64,000 nucleotides of DNA from Roseomonas gilardii (GTDB lineage Bacteria > Pseudomonadota > Alphaproteobacteria > Acetobacterales > Acetobacteraceae). Position 1 is the stretch's first letter; the number at the start of each line of letters is the position of its first letter. The stretch is taken from assembly GCF_001941945.1 (NCBI RefSeq), contig NZ_CP015583.1, positions 62,001 to 126,000 of the forward strand. The letters run 5' to 3'. Positions 52,376 through 60,343 of the stretch are shown here, piece after piece. The position numbers and the translations under genes were made by a program. Below the pieces are notes generated by a model, which was not told where the DNA came from, made no database searches, and worked only from the letters and a program-made list of their open reading frames with translations.

Positions 52376-53251
52376 ATGTCCTCCCCGCTCCTCGATCCGA
52401 TCCTGCGCCACCTGAACAGCGAGCCGTCGCGCACCTGGTCGGTGGTCATCACCTTCTACGGCGACGCCATCCTGCCACGCGGCGGCTCCGTGGGGCTGCA
52501 GACCCTGGCCGAGGTCCTGGGCGGGCTGGGGGTCAACGACGCCGCCGTGCGGGCCGCCGTGTCGCGCCTCGCCGCCGATGGCTGGCTGGAGCGGCGGCGG
52601 CTGGGGCGGAACAGCTTCTACCGCCTCGCGGAGAAGGGAGCGGGGACCTTCGCCGAGGCAGCACGGCGCATCTACGGCCCGCACGAGACCCAGCCGGAGG
52701 ACGACCGCCTGCGTCTGCTCCTCCTGCCGCCGGAGATGGCGCGAGAGCCGGCGCGCGAGGCGCTGCGGGCGGGTGGCTACGGCGCCGCGCTGCCGGATCT
52801 CTGGCTGGCGCCCTGGTCACGGACGGTTCCCGCCGAGGCCCGCGCCGCGATCGTGCTGGAAACGCGGGCCGGAGCGGCGGAGGCCGAGCGGCTGGCAGCC
52901 CTGGCCTGGGACCTGGAGGGCATCGCCGAGGGCTACCGGCGCTTCCTGGAACCCTTCGGCGAGGTCTCGCGCCGCATGCCGGAGGAAGGCCTGCCGGGGC
53001 TGGAGGCGCTGGTGGCGCGGCTGTTGCTGATCCACGAATACCGCCGCGTGGTGCTGCGCGACCCGTTCCTGCCGCGCGCCATGCTGCCGGCGGAATGGCC
53101 GGGCGAGGTGGCGCGGCGGATCTGCGCGGACCTCTATGCGCGCCTCCTGCCTGCCTCCGAGGCTTGGCTCGATGCCCATGCGGCGGACGAGGACGGCCCA
53201 TTGCCCGCTCCGGGGCCGGAACTCTGGCGGCGTTTTCGCGAAGATATGTGA
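52376..53251 (+). CDS. paaX: PaaX-family repressor of phenylacetate genes
   Basis: The 291-residue protein has an N-terminal winged helix (about residues 35-95, AVRAAVSRLAADGWLERRRLGRNSFYRL) and the PaaX C-terminal domain. PaaX represses paa operons until phenylacetyl-CoA binds. GCAGGAGGCC precedes the ATG at 52376. Its stop lies inside the left arm of the inverted repeat upstream of paaA, so the operator begins in the gene itself. Confidence 0.9.
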   Translation: MSSPLLDPILRHLNSEPSRTWSVVITFYGDAILPRGGSVGLQTLAEVLGGLGVNDAAVRAAVSRLAADGWLERRRLGRNSFYRLAEKGAGTFAEAARRIYGPHETQPEDDRLRLLLLPPEMAREPAREALRAGGYGAALPDLWLAPWSRTVPAEARAAIVLETRAGAAEAERLAALAWDLEGIAEGYRRFLEPFGEVSRRMPEEGLPGLEALVARLLLIHEYRRVVLRDPFLPRAMLPAEWPGEVARRICADLYARLLPASEAWLDAHAADEDGPLPAPGPELWRRFREDM

Positions 53252-53287
53252 CGAATAATTCTTGAACACGTAAATTTCGTCACATAT
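53244..53287. promoter_or_regulatory. Inverted repeat operator upstream of paaA (candidate PaaX site)
   Basis: ATATGTGACGAA (53244-53255) and TTCGTCACATAT (53276-53287) are perfect 12-bp inverted repeats separated by 20 bases. The left arm covers the paaX stop codon and the right arm overlaps the -10 box of the promoter. The spacing between arm centres is 32 bp, about three helical turns, suitable for two dimers on one face of DNA. PaaX is the adjacent regulator and the natural candidate. Confidence 0.75.
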
Positions 53288-53290
53288 GAT
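53262..53290 (+). promoter_or_regulatory. Sigma-70-type promoter for paaABCDE
   Basis: TTGAAC (53262-53267), a 17-base spacer and TATGAT (53285-53290) form a close match to the -35/-10 consensus, 33 bases before the paaA start. The promoter is embedded in the inverted repeat, consistent with repression by direct occlusion. AGGGAGGCC before 53323 is the ribosome site. Confidence 0.75.
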
Positions 53291-53322
53291 CCTCCCAACG
53301 AACGACGTCAGGGAGGCCAGCC

Positions 53323-54342
53323 ATGTACACGCAGGCGCTCAATCAGAAGGACGAGCCGCGCGACATCCCCATGCTGGAGGATGCGGAGGCGGCGGCGCGG
53401 TTCCAGGCGCGCGTCGATGCCGAGGAGCGCATCGAGCCGAACGATTGGATGCCCGAGGCCTATCGCCGGACGCTGGTCCGTCAGATCTCCCAGCACGCGC
53501 ATTCCGAGATCGTGGGCATGCTGCCGGAAGGCAACTGGATCACCCGCGCGCCCTCGCTGCGCCGCAAGGCCGCGCTGCTGGCCAAGGTACAGGACGAATG
53601 CGGCCACGGCCTCTACCTCTATGCCGCCGCCGAGACGCTGGGCGTGACGCGGGAGGCGCTGACCGACCAGCTCCTTTCCGGCAAGGCCAAGTATTCCTCG
53701 ATCTTCAACTACCCGACGCTCACCTGGGCGGATATCGGCGCCATCGGCTGGCTGGTGGACGGCGCGGCGATCATGAACCAGATCCCCCTCTGCCGTTGCT
53801 CCTACGGCCCCTATGCCCGCGCCATGATCCGCGTCTGCAAGGAGGAGAGCTTCCACCAGCGCCAGGGCTACGAGATCATGCTGACGCTGTGCCGCGGCTC
53901 CGAGGAGCAGAAGGCGATGGCGCAGGACGCGCTGAACCGCTGGTGGTGGCCCTGCCTGATGATGTTCGGCCCGCCGGATGCGGCCAGCCAGCATTCCGAC
54001 CAGTCCACGCGCTGGAAGATCAAGCGCTTCTCCAATGACGAGCTGCGCCAGCGCTTCGTCGATGCCACCGTGCCGCAGGCGAAGTATCTCGGCCTGACCA
54101 TCCCCGATCCGGAACTGCGCTTCGTGCCGCCCCCGGCGGATGCGCCCGAAGGCGCGACGGGCCACTGGCATTACGGCGCGATCGACTGGGCGGAGTTCAA
54201 GCAGGTCCTGGCCGGCAACGGCCCCTGCAACCGCGAGCGCCTGGCCGTGCGCAATAAGTCGCACCGCGAGGGCGCCTGGGTGCGGGAGGCCGCGCTGGCC
54301 CATGCGGCCAAGCGCAACGCACGCCGCGCCGCGGCCGCCTGA
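53323..54342 (+). CDS. paaA: Phenylacetyl-CoA epoxidase catalytic subunit PaaA
   Basis: The 339-residue ferritin-like di-iron protein epoxidises the aromatic ring of phenylacetyl-CoA. Iron ligands appear in the segments [12 protein letters not shown] (about residues 88-99) and [13 protein letters not shown] (about 173-185), each with the E-x2-H pattern. Length is normal for PaaA. It heads the paaABCDE operon under a promoter framed by an inverted repeat. Confidence 0.96.
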   Translation: MYTQALNQKDEPRDIPMLEDAEAAARFQARVDAEERIEPNDWMPEAYRRTLVRQISQHAHSEIVGMLPEGNWITRAPSLRRKAALLAKVQDECGHGLYLYAAAETLGVTREALTDQLLSGKAKYSSIFNYPTLTWADIGAIGWLVDGAAIMNQIPLCRCSYGPYARAMIRVCKEESFHQRQGYEIMLTLCRGSEEQKAMAQDALNRWWWPCLMMFGPPDAASQHSDQSTRWKIKRFSNDELRQRFVDATVPQAKYLGLTIPDPELRFVPPPADAPEGATGHWHYGAIDWAEFKQVLAGNGPCNRERLAVRNKSHREGAWVREAALAHAAKRNARRAAAA

Positions 54343-54359
54343 GCGGGGAAGAGGAACCG

Positions 54360-54674
54360 ATGTCCAAGGAACAGGCCACCCCCCAGACCAACCCCCAGAC
54401 CACCCCTTTGTGGGAGGTCTTCATCCGCAGCCGCAACGGCCTGTCGCACAAGCATGTCGGCTCGCTGCACGCGGCGGATGCCACTCTGGCGCTGCAGGCG
54501 GCGCGCGACGTCTATACGCGGCGGGGGGAGGGGCTCTCGGTCTGGGTCGTGCCCTCCAGCGCCATCACCGCTTCCGATCCGTCGGAGAAGGGCATGATGT
54601 TCGAGCCCACCGCCTCCAAGATCTACCGGCACCCGACCTTCTACGAGGTGCCGGACGAGGTCGGGCATATGTGA
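54360..54674 (+). CDS. paaB: Phenylacetyl-CoA epoxidase subunit PaaB
   Basis: The 104-residue protein matches PaaB, the small subunit required for the epoxidase complex, with PLWEVFIRSRNGLSHKHVGSLHAADA (about residues 16-41). A Thr/Gln/Pro-rich N-terminus (QATPQTNPQTTP) is an unusual but minor extension. It lies between paaA and paaC in the operon. Confidence 0.94.
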   Translation: MSKEQATPQTNPQTTPLWEVFIRSRNGLSHKHVGSLHAADATLALQAARDVYTRRGEGLSVWVVPSSAITASDPSEKGMMFEPTASKIYRHPTFYEVPDEVGHM

Positions 54675-54699
54675 CGGCGCGCGGGAAGGAGAACGCCAG

Positions 54700-55479
54700 A
54701 TGGCCACGAGCTCGATCCGCCTCCGCGAGACGCCGCCGGTGCTTTTCGCGCTGCGCCGGGCGGATGACGCGCTGATCCTGGGCCACCGCCTGTCGGAATG
54801 GTGCGGCCATGCGCCGATGCTGGAGGAGGACATGGCGCTGGCCAATATCGCCCTCGACCTGATCGGCCAGGCGCGCACGCTCTACGACCACGCGGCGGTG
54901 CTGGGCGGGGAGGGGCATGACGAGGACCGCCTCGCCTATCTGCGGGAAGCCGGCCAGTACCGGAACCTGCTGCTGGTGGAGCAGCCGAACGGCGATTTCG
55001 CGCAGACCATCCTGCGGCAGTTCCTCTATTCCGCCTTCGCCGACCCGTACTGGCGCGCGATGATGCGCTCCGCCGATCCCACGCTCGCCGCCATCGCCGC
55101 GAAGTCGGAGAAGGAGAGCGCCTACCACCTCCGCCACAGTGCGGAATGGGTGATCCGCCTGGGCGACGGCACGGAGGAAAGCCGTGCCCGGGCCGCCGGG
55201 GCGCTGGCGCTGCTCTGGCCCTATACCGGCGAGATGTTCGAGGCCGACGCGGCGGAGCGCGAGCTGATCGCGACCGGCGCGGCGGTGGACCCGGACACGC
55301 TGCGCGGGACCTGGCTGGCGACGGTACGGGAGGTGCTGGAGGAGGCGACTCTGCCGCTGCCCGACCCCTCGGCCTGGATGCAGAGCGGCGGCCGCAGTGG
55401 GCGGCACAGCGAGCATCTGGGGCATCTGCTCGCGGAGATGCAGCATCTCCAGCGCACCTATCCCGGCGCCGTGTGGTGA
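54700..55479 (+). CDS. paaC: Phenylacetyl-CoA epoxidase structural subunit PaaC
   Basis: The 259-residue protein is the non-catalytic ferritin-like partner of PaaA; it starts with GHRLSEWCGHAPMLEEDMALANIALD (about residues 28-53) and has KSEKESAYHLRHSAEWV (about 130-146). It is needed for structure and substrate binding of the complex. Its stop overlaps the GTG start of paaD. Confidence 0.94.
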   Translation: MATSSIRLRETPPVLFALRRADDALILGHRLSEWCGHAPMLEEDMALANIALDLIGQARTLYDHAAVLGGEGHDEDRLAYLREAGQYRNLLLVEQPNGDFAQTILRQFLYSAFADPYWRAMMRSADPTLAAIAAKSEKESAYHLRHSAEWVIRLGDGTEESRARAAGALALLWPYTGEMFEADAAERELIATGAAVDPDTLRGTWLATVREVLEEATLPLPDPSAWMQSGGRSGRHSEHLGHLLAEMQHLQRTYPGAVW

Positions 55480-55970
55480 GTGCCGTGGAAACCCTGTGCG
55501 AGCGCGCCCTGCGCGCCGCGGCGGCGGTGGTGGACCCGGAGATCCCCGTGCTGACCATCGCCGATCTCGGCGTGCTGCGCGAGGTGCGGGAGGTGGACGG
55601 CACGGTGGAGGTGCTGATCACCCCCACCTATTCCGGCTGTCCGGCGATGAACATGATCGCGCTGGAGGTGGAGATGGCGCTCGAACGCGCCGGCCTGCCG
55701 CGCGCCCACGTGCGCACCGTGCTCTCCCCGGCCTGGACCACGGACTGGATGACCGAGGAGGGGCGGCGCAAGCTGCGCGACTATGGCATCGCCCCGCCCG
55801 GCCGGACAGGCGGGCGGCGCGCCCTGTTCGGGGAGGAGGAGGCGGTGGCCTGCCCGCAATGCGGCTCCACGCGCACGGAGCGGCTCGCGGAATTCGGCTC
55901 CACCTCCTGCAAGGCGCTGTGGCGCTGCCTCGCCTGCCGCGAACCCTTCGACCATTTCCGCTGCCATTGA
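55476..55970 (+). CDS. paaD: PaaD, assembly factor of the phenylacetyl-CoA epoxidase
   Basis: The 164-residue protein has a MIP18/DUF59 domain (DPEIPVLTIADLGVLREV, then PTYSGCPAMNMI) and a C-terminal zinc-ribbon-like part (CPQCGS...CLACREPF). PaaD is needed for iron or Fe-S maturation of the epoxidase. The GTG at 55476 overlaps the paaC stop (GTGA); no ATG is available near the conserved start. Confidence 0.92.
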   Translation: MSAVETLCERALRAAAAVVDPEIPVLTIADLGVLREVREVDGTVEVLITPTYSGCPAMNMIALEVEMALERAGLPRAHVRTVLSPAWTTDWMTEEGRRKLRDYGIAPPGRTGGRRALFGEEEAVACPQCGSTRTERLAEFGSTSCKALWRCLACREPFDHFRCH

Positions 55971-55982
55971 GGGACGTCTCCC

Positions 55983-57071
55983 ATGTCGAGCACCCTGCCG
56001 CGCTTCCACAGCCTCCGCGTCGCGGACCTGCGGCGCGAGACGCCGGATGCCGTCTCCATCGCCTTCGAGGTGCCGGAGGCGTTGCGGCCGCTCTACGGCT
56101 TCAAGCCGGGGCAATACCTGACGCTCCGGCGGGATTTCGACGGTGAGGAGGTCCGCCGCTCCTACTCCATCTGCTCCGGCCCTGATGACGGGGAGCTGCG
56201 CATCGCCGTGAAGCGCGTGGAGGGCGGCAGCTTCTCCGGCTGGTGCAACACGGCGCTGCGGGCGGGCGATGCGCTGGAGGTGATGGTGCCGACCGGCCGC
56301 TTCGGCATCGTGCCCGAGCCGGAGGCGGCGCGGCTGCATCTCGGCTTCGCCGCGGGATCGGGCATCACGCCGATCCTCTCGATCATCCGCTTCCTGCTGG
56401 CGCGCGAGAAGCGCAGCCGCTTCTTCCTCTTCTACGGCAACCGCAACGCCGCCGACATGCTGTTCCGCGAGGCGCTGGAGGAGCTGAAGGACCGCTTCCT
56501 CGACCGCTTCTCGGTCTTCCATGTCCTGTCGCAGGAAGAGCAGGACCTGCCCATCCTGAACGGCCGCCTGGACGGGGAGAAGGTGCGCCTGCTGCTGCGT
56601 CACCTCGTGCCGGCGGCGGGCGTGGACCATGCCTTCCTCTGCGGCCCCGCCGGGATGAGCGAGGATGTCGCCGCCACGCTGCGCGAGCTCGGCATCCCCG
56701 AGGAGCGCGTGCATGTGGAGCGCTTCGTCTCCGCCTTCGACGGCCGCCCGCGCCGCGCGGCGGTGCCGAAGCCCGCCCCGGATGCGCCGCCCGCGCACAG
56801 CGCCGCGCTGATCGTCGATGGCAAGCGGCGCGAGGTGCCGGTGGCCGAGGGCGAGGCCGTGCTCGACGCCGCGCTGCGGGCGGGGATGGACCTGCCCTAT
56901 GCCTGCAAGGGCGGCATGTGCAGCACCTGCCGCGCCCGGGTGGTGGAGGGCACGGTGGAGATGGAGGCCAACTACTCGCTGGAGCCCTGGGAGATCGAGG
57001 CGGGCTATGTCCTGACCTGCCAGGCGCGCCCGACCAGCGCGCGCGTGGTCATCGACTACGACCAGATGTGA
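55983..57071 (+). CDS. paaE: Phenylacetyl-CoA epoxidase reductase PaaE
   Basis: The 362-residue protein feeds electrons from NADPH to the epoxidase. It has an FAD domain with RRSYSICSG (about residues 58-66), an NAD(P) domain with FAAGSGITPILSI (about 122-134) and a C-terminal ferredoxin domain with CKGGMCSTC (about 308-316) and a fourth Cys near 347. It ends the operon; its 3' end overlaps the convergent TetR gene by 23 bases. Confidence 0.95.
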   Translation: MSSTLPRFHSLRVADLRRETPDAVSIAFEVPEALRPLYGFKPGQYLTLRRDFDGEEVRRSYSICSGPDDGELRIAVKRVEGGSFSGWCNTALRAGDALEVMVPTGRFGIVPEPEAARLHLGFAAGSGITPILSIIRFLLAREKRSRFFLFYGNRNAADMLFREALEELKDRFLDRFSVFHVLSQEEQDLPILNGRLDGEKVRLLLRHLVPAAGVDHAFLCGPAGMSEDVAATLRELGIPEERVHVERFVSAFDGRPRRAAVPKPAPDAPPAHSAALIVDGKRREVPVAEGEAVLDAALRAGMDLPYACKGGMCSTCRARVVEGTVEMEANYSLEPWEIEAGYVLTCQARPTSARVVIDYDQM

Positions 57072-57684
57072 CGAGTTCCGGCAGCTCCAGCCGGCTGGGG
57101 GCGCCATCCAGCACGAGGCCGACGGCGAGGCGGGCATAGTCCTCCCGCCCGAGCGGCCCGTCCGGGCGGAACCACATGTAGTTCCAGTTCAGCATGCCGA
57201 AGAGCGACATGGTCAGCGGCTTCAGCAGCAGGCGGTTGCCGGCCAGGTCCGGCCGCGCCGCCAGCAGGGCCTCGGCGAAGACCGCGACGAGCCGCCGCTC
57301 CAGCAGCACCAGCCCACGCTTCTTCTCCGGCGGCAGCAGGCGGAGCTGACCGATCTGCACCTGATGCGCGGCATCCGCCCCGGCATAGGCGCCGAGCAGC
57401 GCCACGGCGAGGTCCTCCAGGTAGCGGCGTGGCGCCGCCCCCGGCTGCGGCGAGACCGCCTCCACCACCTCCACCAGCTCCTCCAGGTGGAAGCGGATGA
57501 TGTCGTGCAGCAGTTCCAGCTTGTCTCGGTAGTAGTGGTAGAGCAGCGCCTTCGACACGCCGCAGGCCTGGGCGATCATGCTGGTCGAGGCACGGTCGTA
57601 GCCGTGCTCCGCGAAGAGCTGCGCGGAACGGTCCAGGATCGCGCGGCGCTTGTCGTCATGGTCGGATGCGCGCGGGCGGCTCAT
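57049..57684 (-). CDS. TetR-family regulator, candidate PaaR
   Basis: The 211-residue protein has an N-terminal TetR helix-turn-helix (about residues 10-58, SMIAQACGVSKALLYHYYRDK) and a ligand domain. TetR-type regulators of phenylacetate genes (often called PaaR) bind ACCG-containing palindromes; two such sites occur upstream of paaG and paaZ. CAGGAA precedes the ATG at 57684. It is the last gene of a minus-strand group with paaK and paaG, and it is convergent with paaE. Confidence 0.87.
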   Translation of the reverse strand: MSRPRASDHDDKRRAILDRSAQLFAEHGYDRASTSMIAQACGVSKALLYHYYRDKLELLHDIIRFHLEELVEVVEAVSPQPGAAPRRYLEDLAVALLGAYAGADAAHQVQIGQLRLLPPEKKRGLVLLERRLVAVFAEALLAARPDLAGNRLLLKPLTMSLFGMLNWNYMWFRPDGPLGREDYARLAVGLVLDGAPSRLELPELVTSGRSR

Positions 57685-57785
57685 TGGCAATTCCTGCTGC
57701 GGATCGGAACGGTGGCTGGCATCCGGCCTGGACAGGGCCGTGTCAAGTTCCCGGGCCTTCCGCCACGGCCGGGAGGCCGAGCGGC

Positions 57786-57802
57786 GGGAGGCGGAGCCTC
57801 CC
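57786..57802. repeat. Palindromic hairpin between tetR and paaK
   Basis: GGGAGGC (57786-57792) and GCCTCCC (57796-57802) form a tight hairpin with a 3-base loop in the spacer after paaK. It is of the same style as the other GC-rich intergenic hairpins in the window and may reduce read-through from paaK into the regulator. Confidence 0.5.
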
Positions 57803-57829
57803 TCCGGGGGCTGCCGCGAGGAGGCACGC

Positions 57830-59191
57830 CTAGCCTCGCTTGTCGATCACGCGGCGGATCTTGCCGATGGAACGTTCCAGCGCGCCGGGCTGTTCCACCA
57901 CGACGCGTGTGGTGATGCCGATGGTGTTCTTGATCAGGCGGATGATCTCCTCGGCCTCACGCGCCATGCCGTCGCCGTCCCAGTAGCCGCCCTGGCACTC
58001 CACATGCACCGCCATCTGGTCGAGCCGCCCTTCGCGCGACAGGTGGATCTGGAAATGCCCGCTGCACCAACTCTGGCCGAGCAGGATCTCCTCGATCTGC
58101 GAGGGGAAGACGTTGACGCCGCGAAGGATGATCATGTCGTCGCTGCGGCCGGTGATCTTCTCCATCCGCCGCATCCCGGGCCGCGCCGTGCCGGGGAGGA
58201 GGCGCGTCAGGTCGCGGGTGCGGTAGCGGATGACGGGCATGCCCTCCTTGGTCAGGGTGGTGAAGACCAGCTCGCCCTTCTCGCCATCGGGCAGGACCTC
58301 CCCGGTGCGGGGGTCGATCACCTCCGGCAGGAAATGGTCCTCCCAGACATGCAGCCCGTCCTTGGTCTCGGCGCATTCCTGCGCCACGCCGGGACCCATG
58401 ACCTCGGACAGGCCGTAGATGTCCACCGCCTGCATGTCGAAGGCCTGCTCGATCTGTTGGCGCATCGCGTTCGTCCAGGGCTCGGCGCCGAAGATGCCGA
58501 TCTTCAGCGAGCTCTGCCGCGGGTCGAGGCCCTGGCGGTGGAACTCGTCCAGCAGCGCCAGCATGTAGCTCGGCGTGACCATGATGATCTCGGGCCGGAA
58601 GTCGTGGATGAGCTGCACCTGCCGTTCGGTCATCCCGCCGGAGATGGGCACCACGGTGCAGCCCAGCCGCTCGCCGCCGGCATGGGCGCCGAGCCCGCCG
58701 GTGAAGAGGCCGTAGCCATAGGCGTTGTGCAGCATCATCCCGCCCCGCCCGCCGGCGGCGTGGATGGAGCGCGCCATCAAATCGGCCCAGCGGTCCAGGT
58801 CGCCCTGGGTATAGCCGACCACGATCGGCTTGCCCGTGGTGCCGGAGGAGCCGTGCAGCCGCGCGATCTTTTCCCGGGGCACGGCCAGCATGCCGAAGGG
58901 ATAGGTGTCGCGCAGGTCCGTCTTCACGGTGAAGGGGAATTTCGCGATGTCCGGCAGGTCCCGGAAGTCGCGCGGATGCACGCCAGCGGCATCGAACTTC
59001 GTGCGGTAGAAGGGGACGTTCTCATAGACATGGCACAGCGTCTGCGCGAGGCGCTCGCGCTGCAGCGCCTGGATCTCGGCGCGGCTGGCGCCCTCCACCG
59101 CGTGCAGGAAGGGGCCGGGTGCGGCACTGCCGGGCGGTTCCGCGGCCGGGGCGGAACTCGTGGCTGCGGCGCTCAGGCTTGTGGCGCTCAT
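57830..59191 (-). CDS. paaK: Phenylacetate-CoA ligase
   Basis: The 453-residue adenylate-forming enzyme makes phenylacetyl-CoA from phenylacetate, CoA and ATP, the first step of the pathway. It shows the P-loop HGSSGTTGKPIVVGYT (about residues 113-128) and YGLSEVMGPG (about 258-267), typical of PaaK. A short Ala/Ser/Pro-rich N-terminal extension is present. It lies 50 bases downstream of paaG and is probably co-transcribed with it. Confidence 0.95.
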   Translation of the reverse strand: MSATSLSAAATSSAPAAEPPGSAAPGPFLHAVEGASRAEIQALQRERLAQTLCHVYENVPFYRTKFDAAGVHPRDFRDLPDIAKFPFTVKTDLRDTYPFGMLAVPREKIARLHGSSGTTGKPIVVGYTQGDLDRWADLMARSIHAAGGRGGMMLHNAYGYGLFTGGLGAHAGGERLGCTVVPISGGMTERQVQLIHDFRPEIIMVTPSYMLALLDEFHRQGLDPRQSSLKIGIFGAEPWTNAMRQQIEQAFDMQAVDIYGLSEVMGPGVAQECAETKDGLHVWEDHFLPEVIDPRTGEVLPDGEKGELVFTTLTKEGMPVIRYRTRDLTRLLPGTARPGMRRMEKITGRSDDMIILRGVNVFPSQIEEILLGQSWCSGHFQIHLSREGRLDQMAVHVECQGGYWDGDGMAREAEEIIRLIKNTIGITTRVVVEQPGALERSIGKIRRVIDKRG

Positions 59192-59241
59192 GGTGTCCGT
59201 TCCTCCAGGGGCCTCTTGGCGAGGGCCGTTGTCGCGAAAGC

Positions 59242-60030
59242 CTAGCCCGCGCGGCCGGTGAAGCGCGGCGGCCGCTTCTCCAGGAAGGCGCGCACACCCT
59301 CGGCGTAATCCGGCGTGCGCCCGGCCTGGCGCTGCAGGTCGCGCTCCAGGTCCAGTTGGGCAGAGAGGGTGTTGGTGGCGGAGGCATCCAGCGCCTGCTT
59401 CGTCAGGGCCAGGCCCTGGGTCGGCTGGGTGGCCAGACGCGCCGCCAGGGCCTCCGCCTCCGGCATCAGAGCCTCGTCCGGCACGGCGCGCCAGATCATG
59501 CCCCAGGCCTCGGCCTGACGCGCCTCGACGGGCTCACCCAGCAGCATCAGCGCGCGGGCCCGGGCCTCACCCACCAGGCGGGGCAGGGTATGGGTGCCAC
59601 CGGAATCCGGGACCAGCCCGATGCGGGCGAAGGCCTGGATGAACTTCGCGGAATGCGCCGCCAGCACGATGTCGCAGGCCAGGGCGATGTTGGCCCCGGC
59701 GCCCGCCGCCACGCCGTTGACGGCGCAGACCACCGGCTTGGGCATGTCGCGCAGCCGGCGCACCAGCGGGTTGTAGAGGCGTTCCAGCGTGTCGCCGAGA
59801 TCGGGCGGGCCATCCCCGCCCCGCCGGTCGCCCAGATCCTGCCCGGCGCAGAAGCCGCGCCCGGCGCCGGTCAGCAGCACGGCTCGGCAATCGGCATCGG
59901 CGGCGGCCTCGTCCAGCGCCGCGGCCAGGGCGGCGTGCAGATCCTCGTTGAAGGCATTGAGCCTGTCCGGGCGATGGAGCGTGAGCTTCCGCCAGCCTTC
60001 CAGCCGTTCGACCAGCACCGTGTCGCTCAT
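59242..60030 (-). CDS. paaG: Ring 1,2-epoxyphenylacetyl-CoA isomerase PaaG
   Basis: The 262-residue crotonase-family protein converts the ring epoxide to oxepin-CoA and isomerises later intermediates. It shows FCAGQDLGDR (about residues 60-69) and GVAAGAGANIALACDIVLA (about 107-125), with the PaaG-type Asp in RIGLVPDSGGTHTLP (about 136-150). It heads a minus-strand operon with paaK and possibly the TetR gene, starting just downstream of one of the palindromic operators. Confidence 0.93.
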   Translation of the reverse strand: MSDTVLVERLEGWRKLTLHRPDRLNAFNEDLHAALAAALDEAAADADCRAVLLTGAGRGFCAGQDLGDRRGGDGPPDLGDTLERLYNPLVRRLRDMPKPVVCAVNGVAAGAGANIALACDIVLAAHSAKFIQAFARIGLVPDSGGTHTLPRLVGEARARALMLLGEPVEARQAEAWGMIWRAVPDEALMPEAEALAARLATQPTQGLALTKQALDASATNTLSAQLDLERDLQRQAGRTPDYAEGVRAFLEKRPPRFTGRAG

Positions 60031-60086
60031 CGCCGTTCCTCCCTGTCCTGGCCGGGTTTACGATACCCTTGGCCATTTGGTTCATT

Positions 60087-60102
60087 GACCGTCTGGACGG
60101 TC
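60087..60102. promoter_or_regulatory. Candidate TetR/PaaR operator near paaG
   Basis: GACCGTC-TG-GACGGTC is a perfect palindrome (7-bp arms) 57 bases upstream of the paaG start. It contains the ACCG-N-CGGT-type core known for TetR-type PaaR regulators. Confidence 0.7.
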
Positions 60103-60213
60103 GATTAACCACTGTCCGAGGCCTCCCTGTCAATGACAGATCGTTGCTCCACCATTGGTGCCTTTGCGATGCAGCATTGCCGGTTGCGGACGCGTGGCAA
60201 GGAAGTGCTTGCA

Positions 60214-60233
60214 TTGACCGTCCAGACGGTCAA
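60214..60233. promoter_or_regulatory. Candidate TetR/PaaR operator near paaZ
   Basis: TTGACCGTC-CA-GACGGTCAA is a perfect palindrome with 9-bp arms, 111 bases upstream of the paaZ start. Its TTGACC part could serve as a -35 box, so binding would block the promoter. Confidence 0.7.
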
Positions 60234-60343
60234 ATAATTCCGGCAACCCCGGCCCCGCGCCAGACGCGCCCGCAAGCAGGGGAGAAGCACCGCGAGGCGC
60301 CCGGGACGAGGGGCGCCCCCCCAGGGGATAGGGAACACCGATC

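Larger units (their letters stand above)
60031..60343. promoter_or_regulatory. 313-bp divergent control region between paaG and paaZ
   Basis: The spacer holds two near-identical palindromes (60087-60102 and 60214-60233), one closer to each divergent gene. It is the only spacer in the window with this motif, which suggests that paaG-paaK and paaZ are jointly controlled. No gene is seen. Confidence 0.7.
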
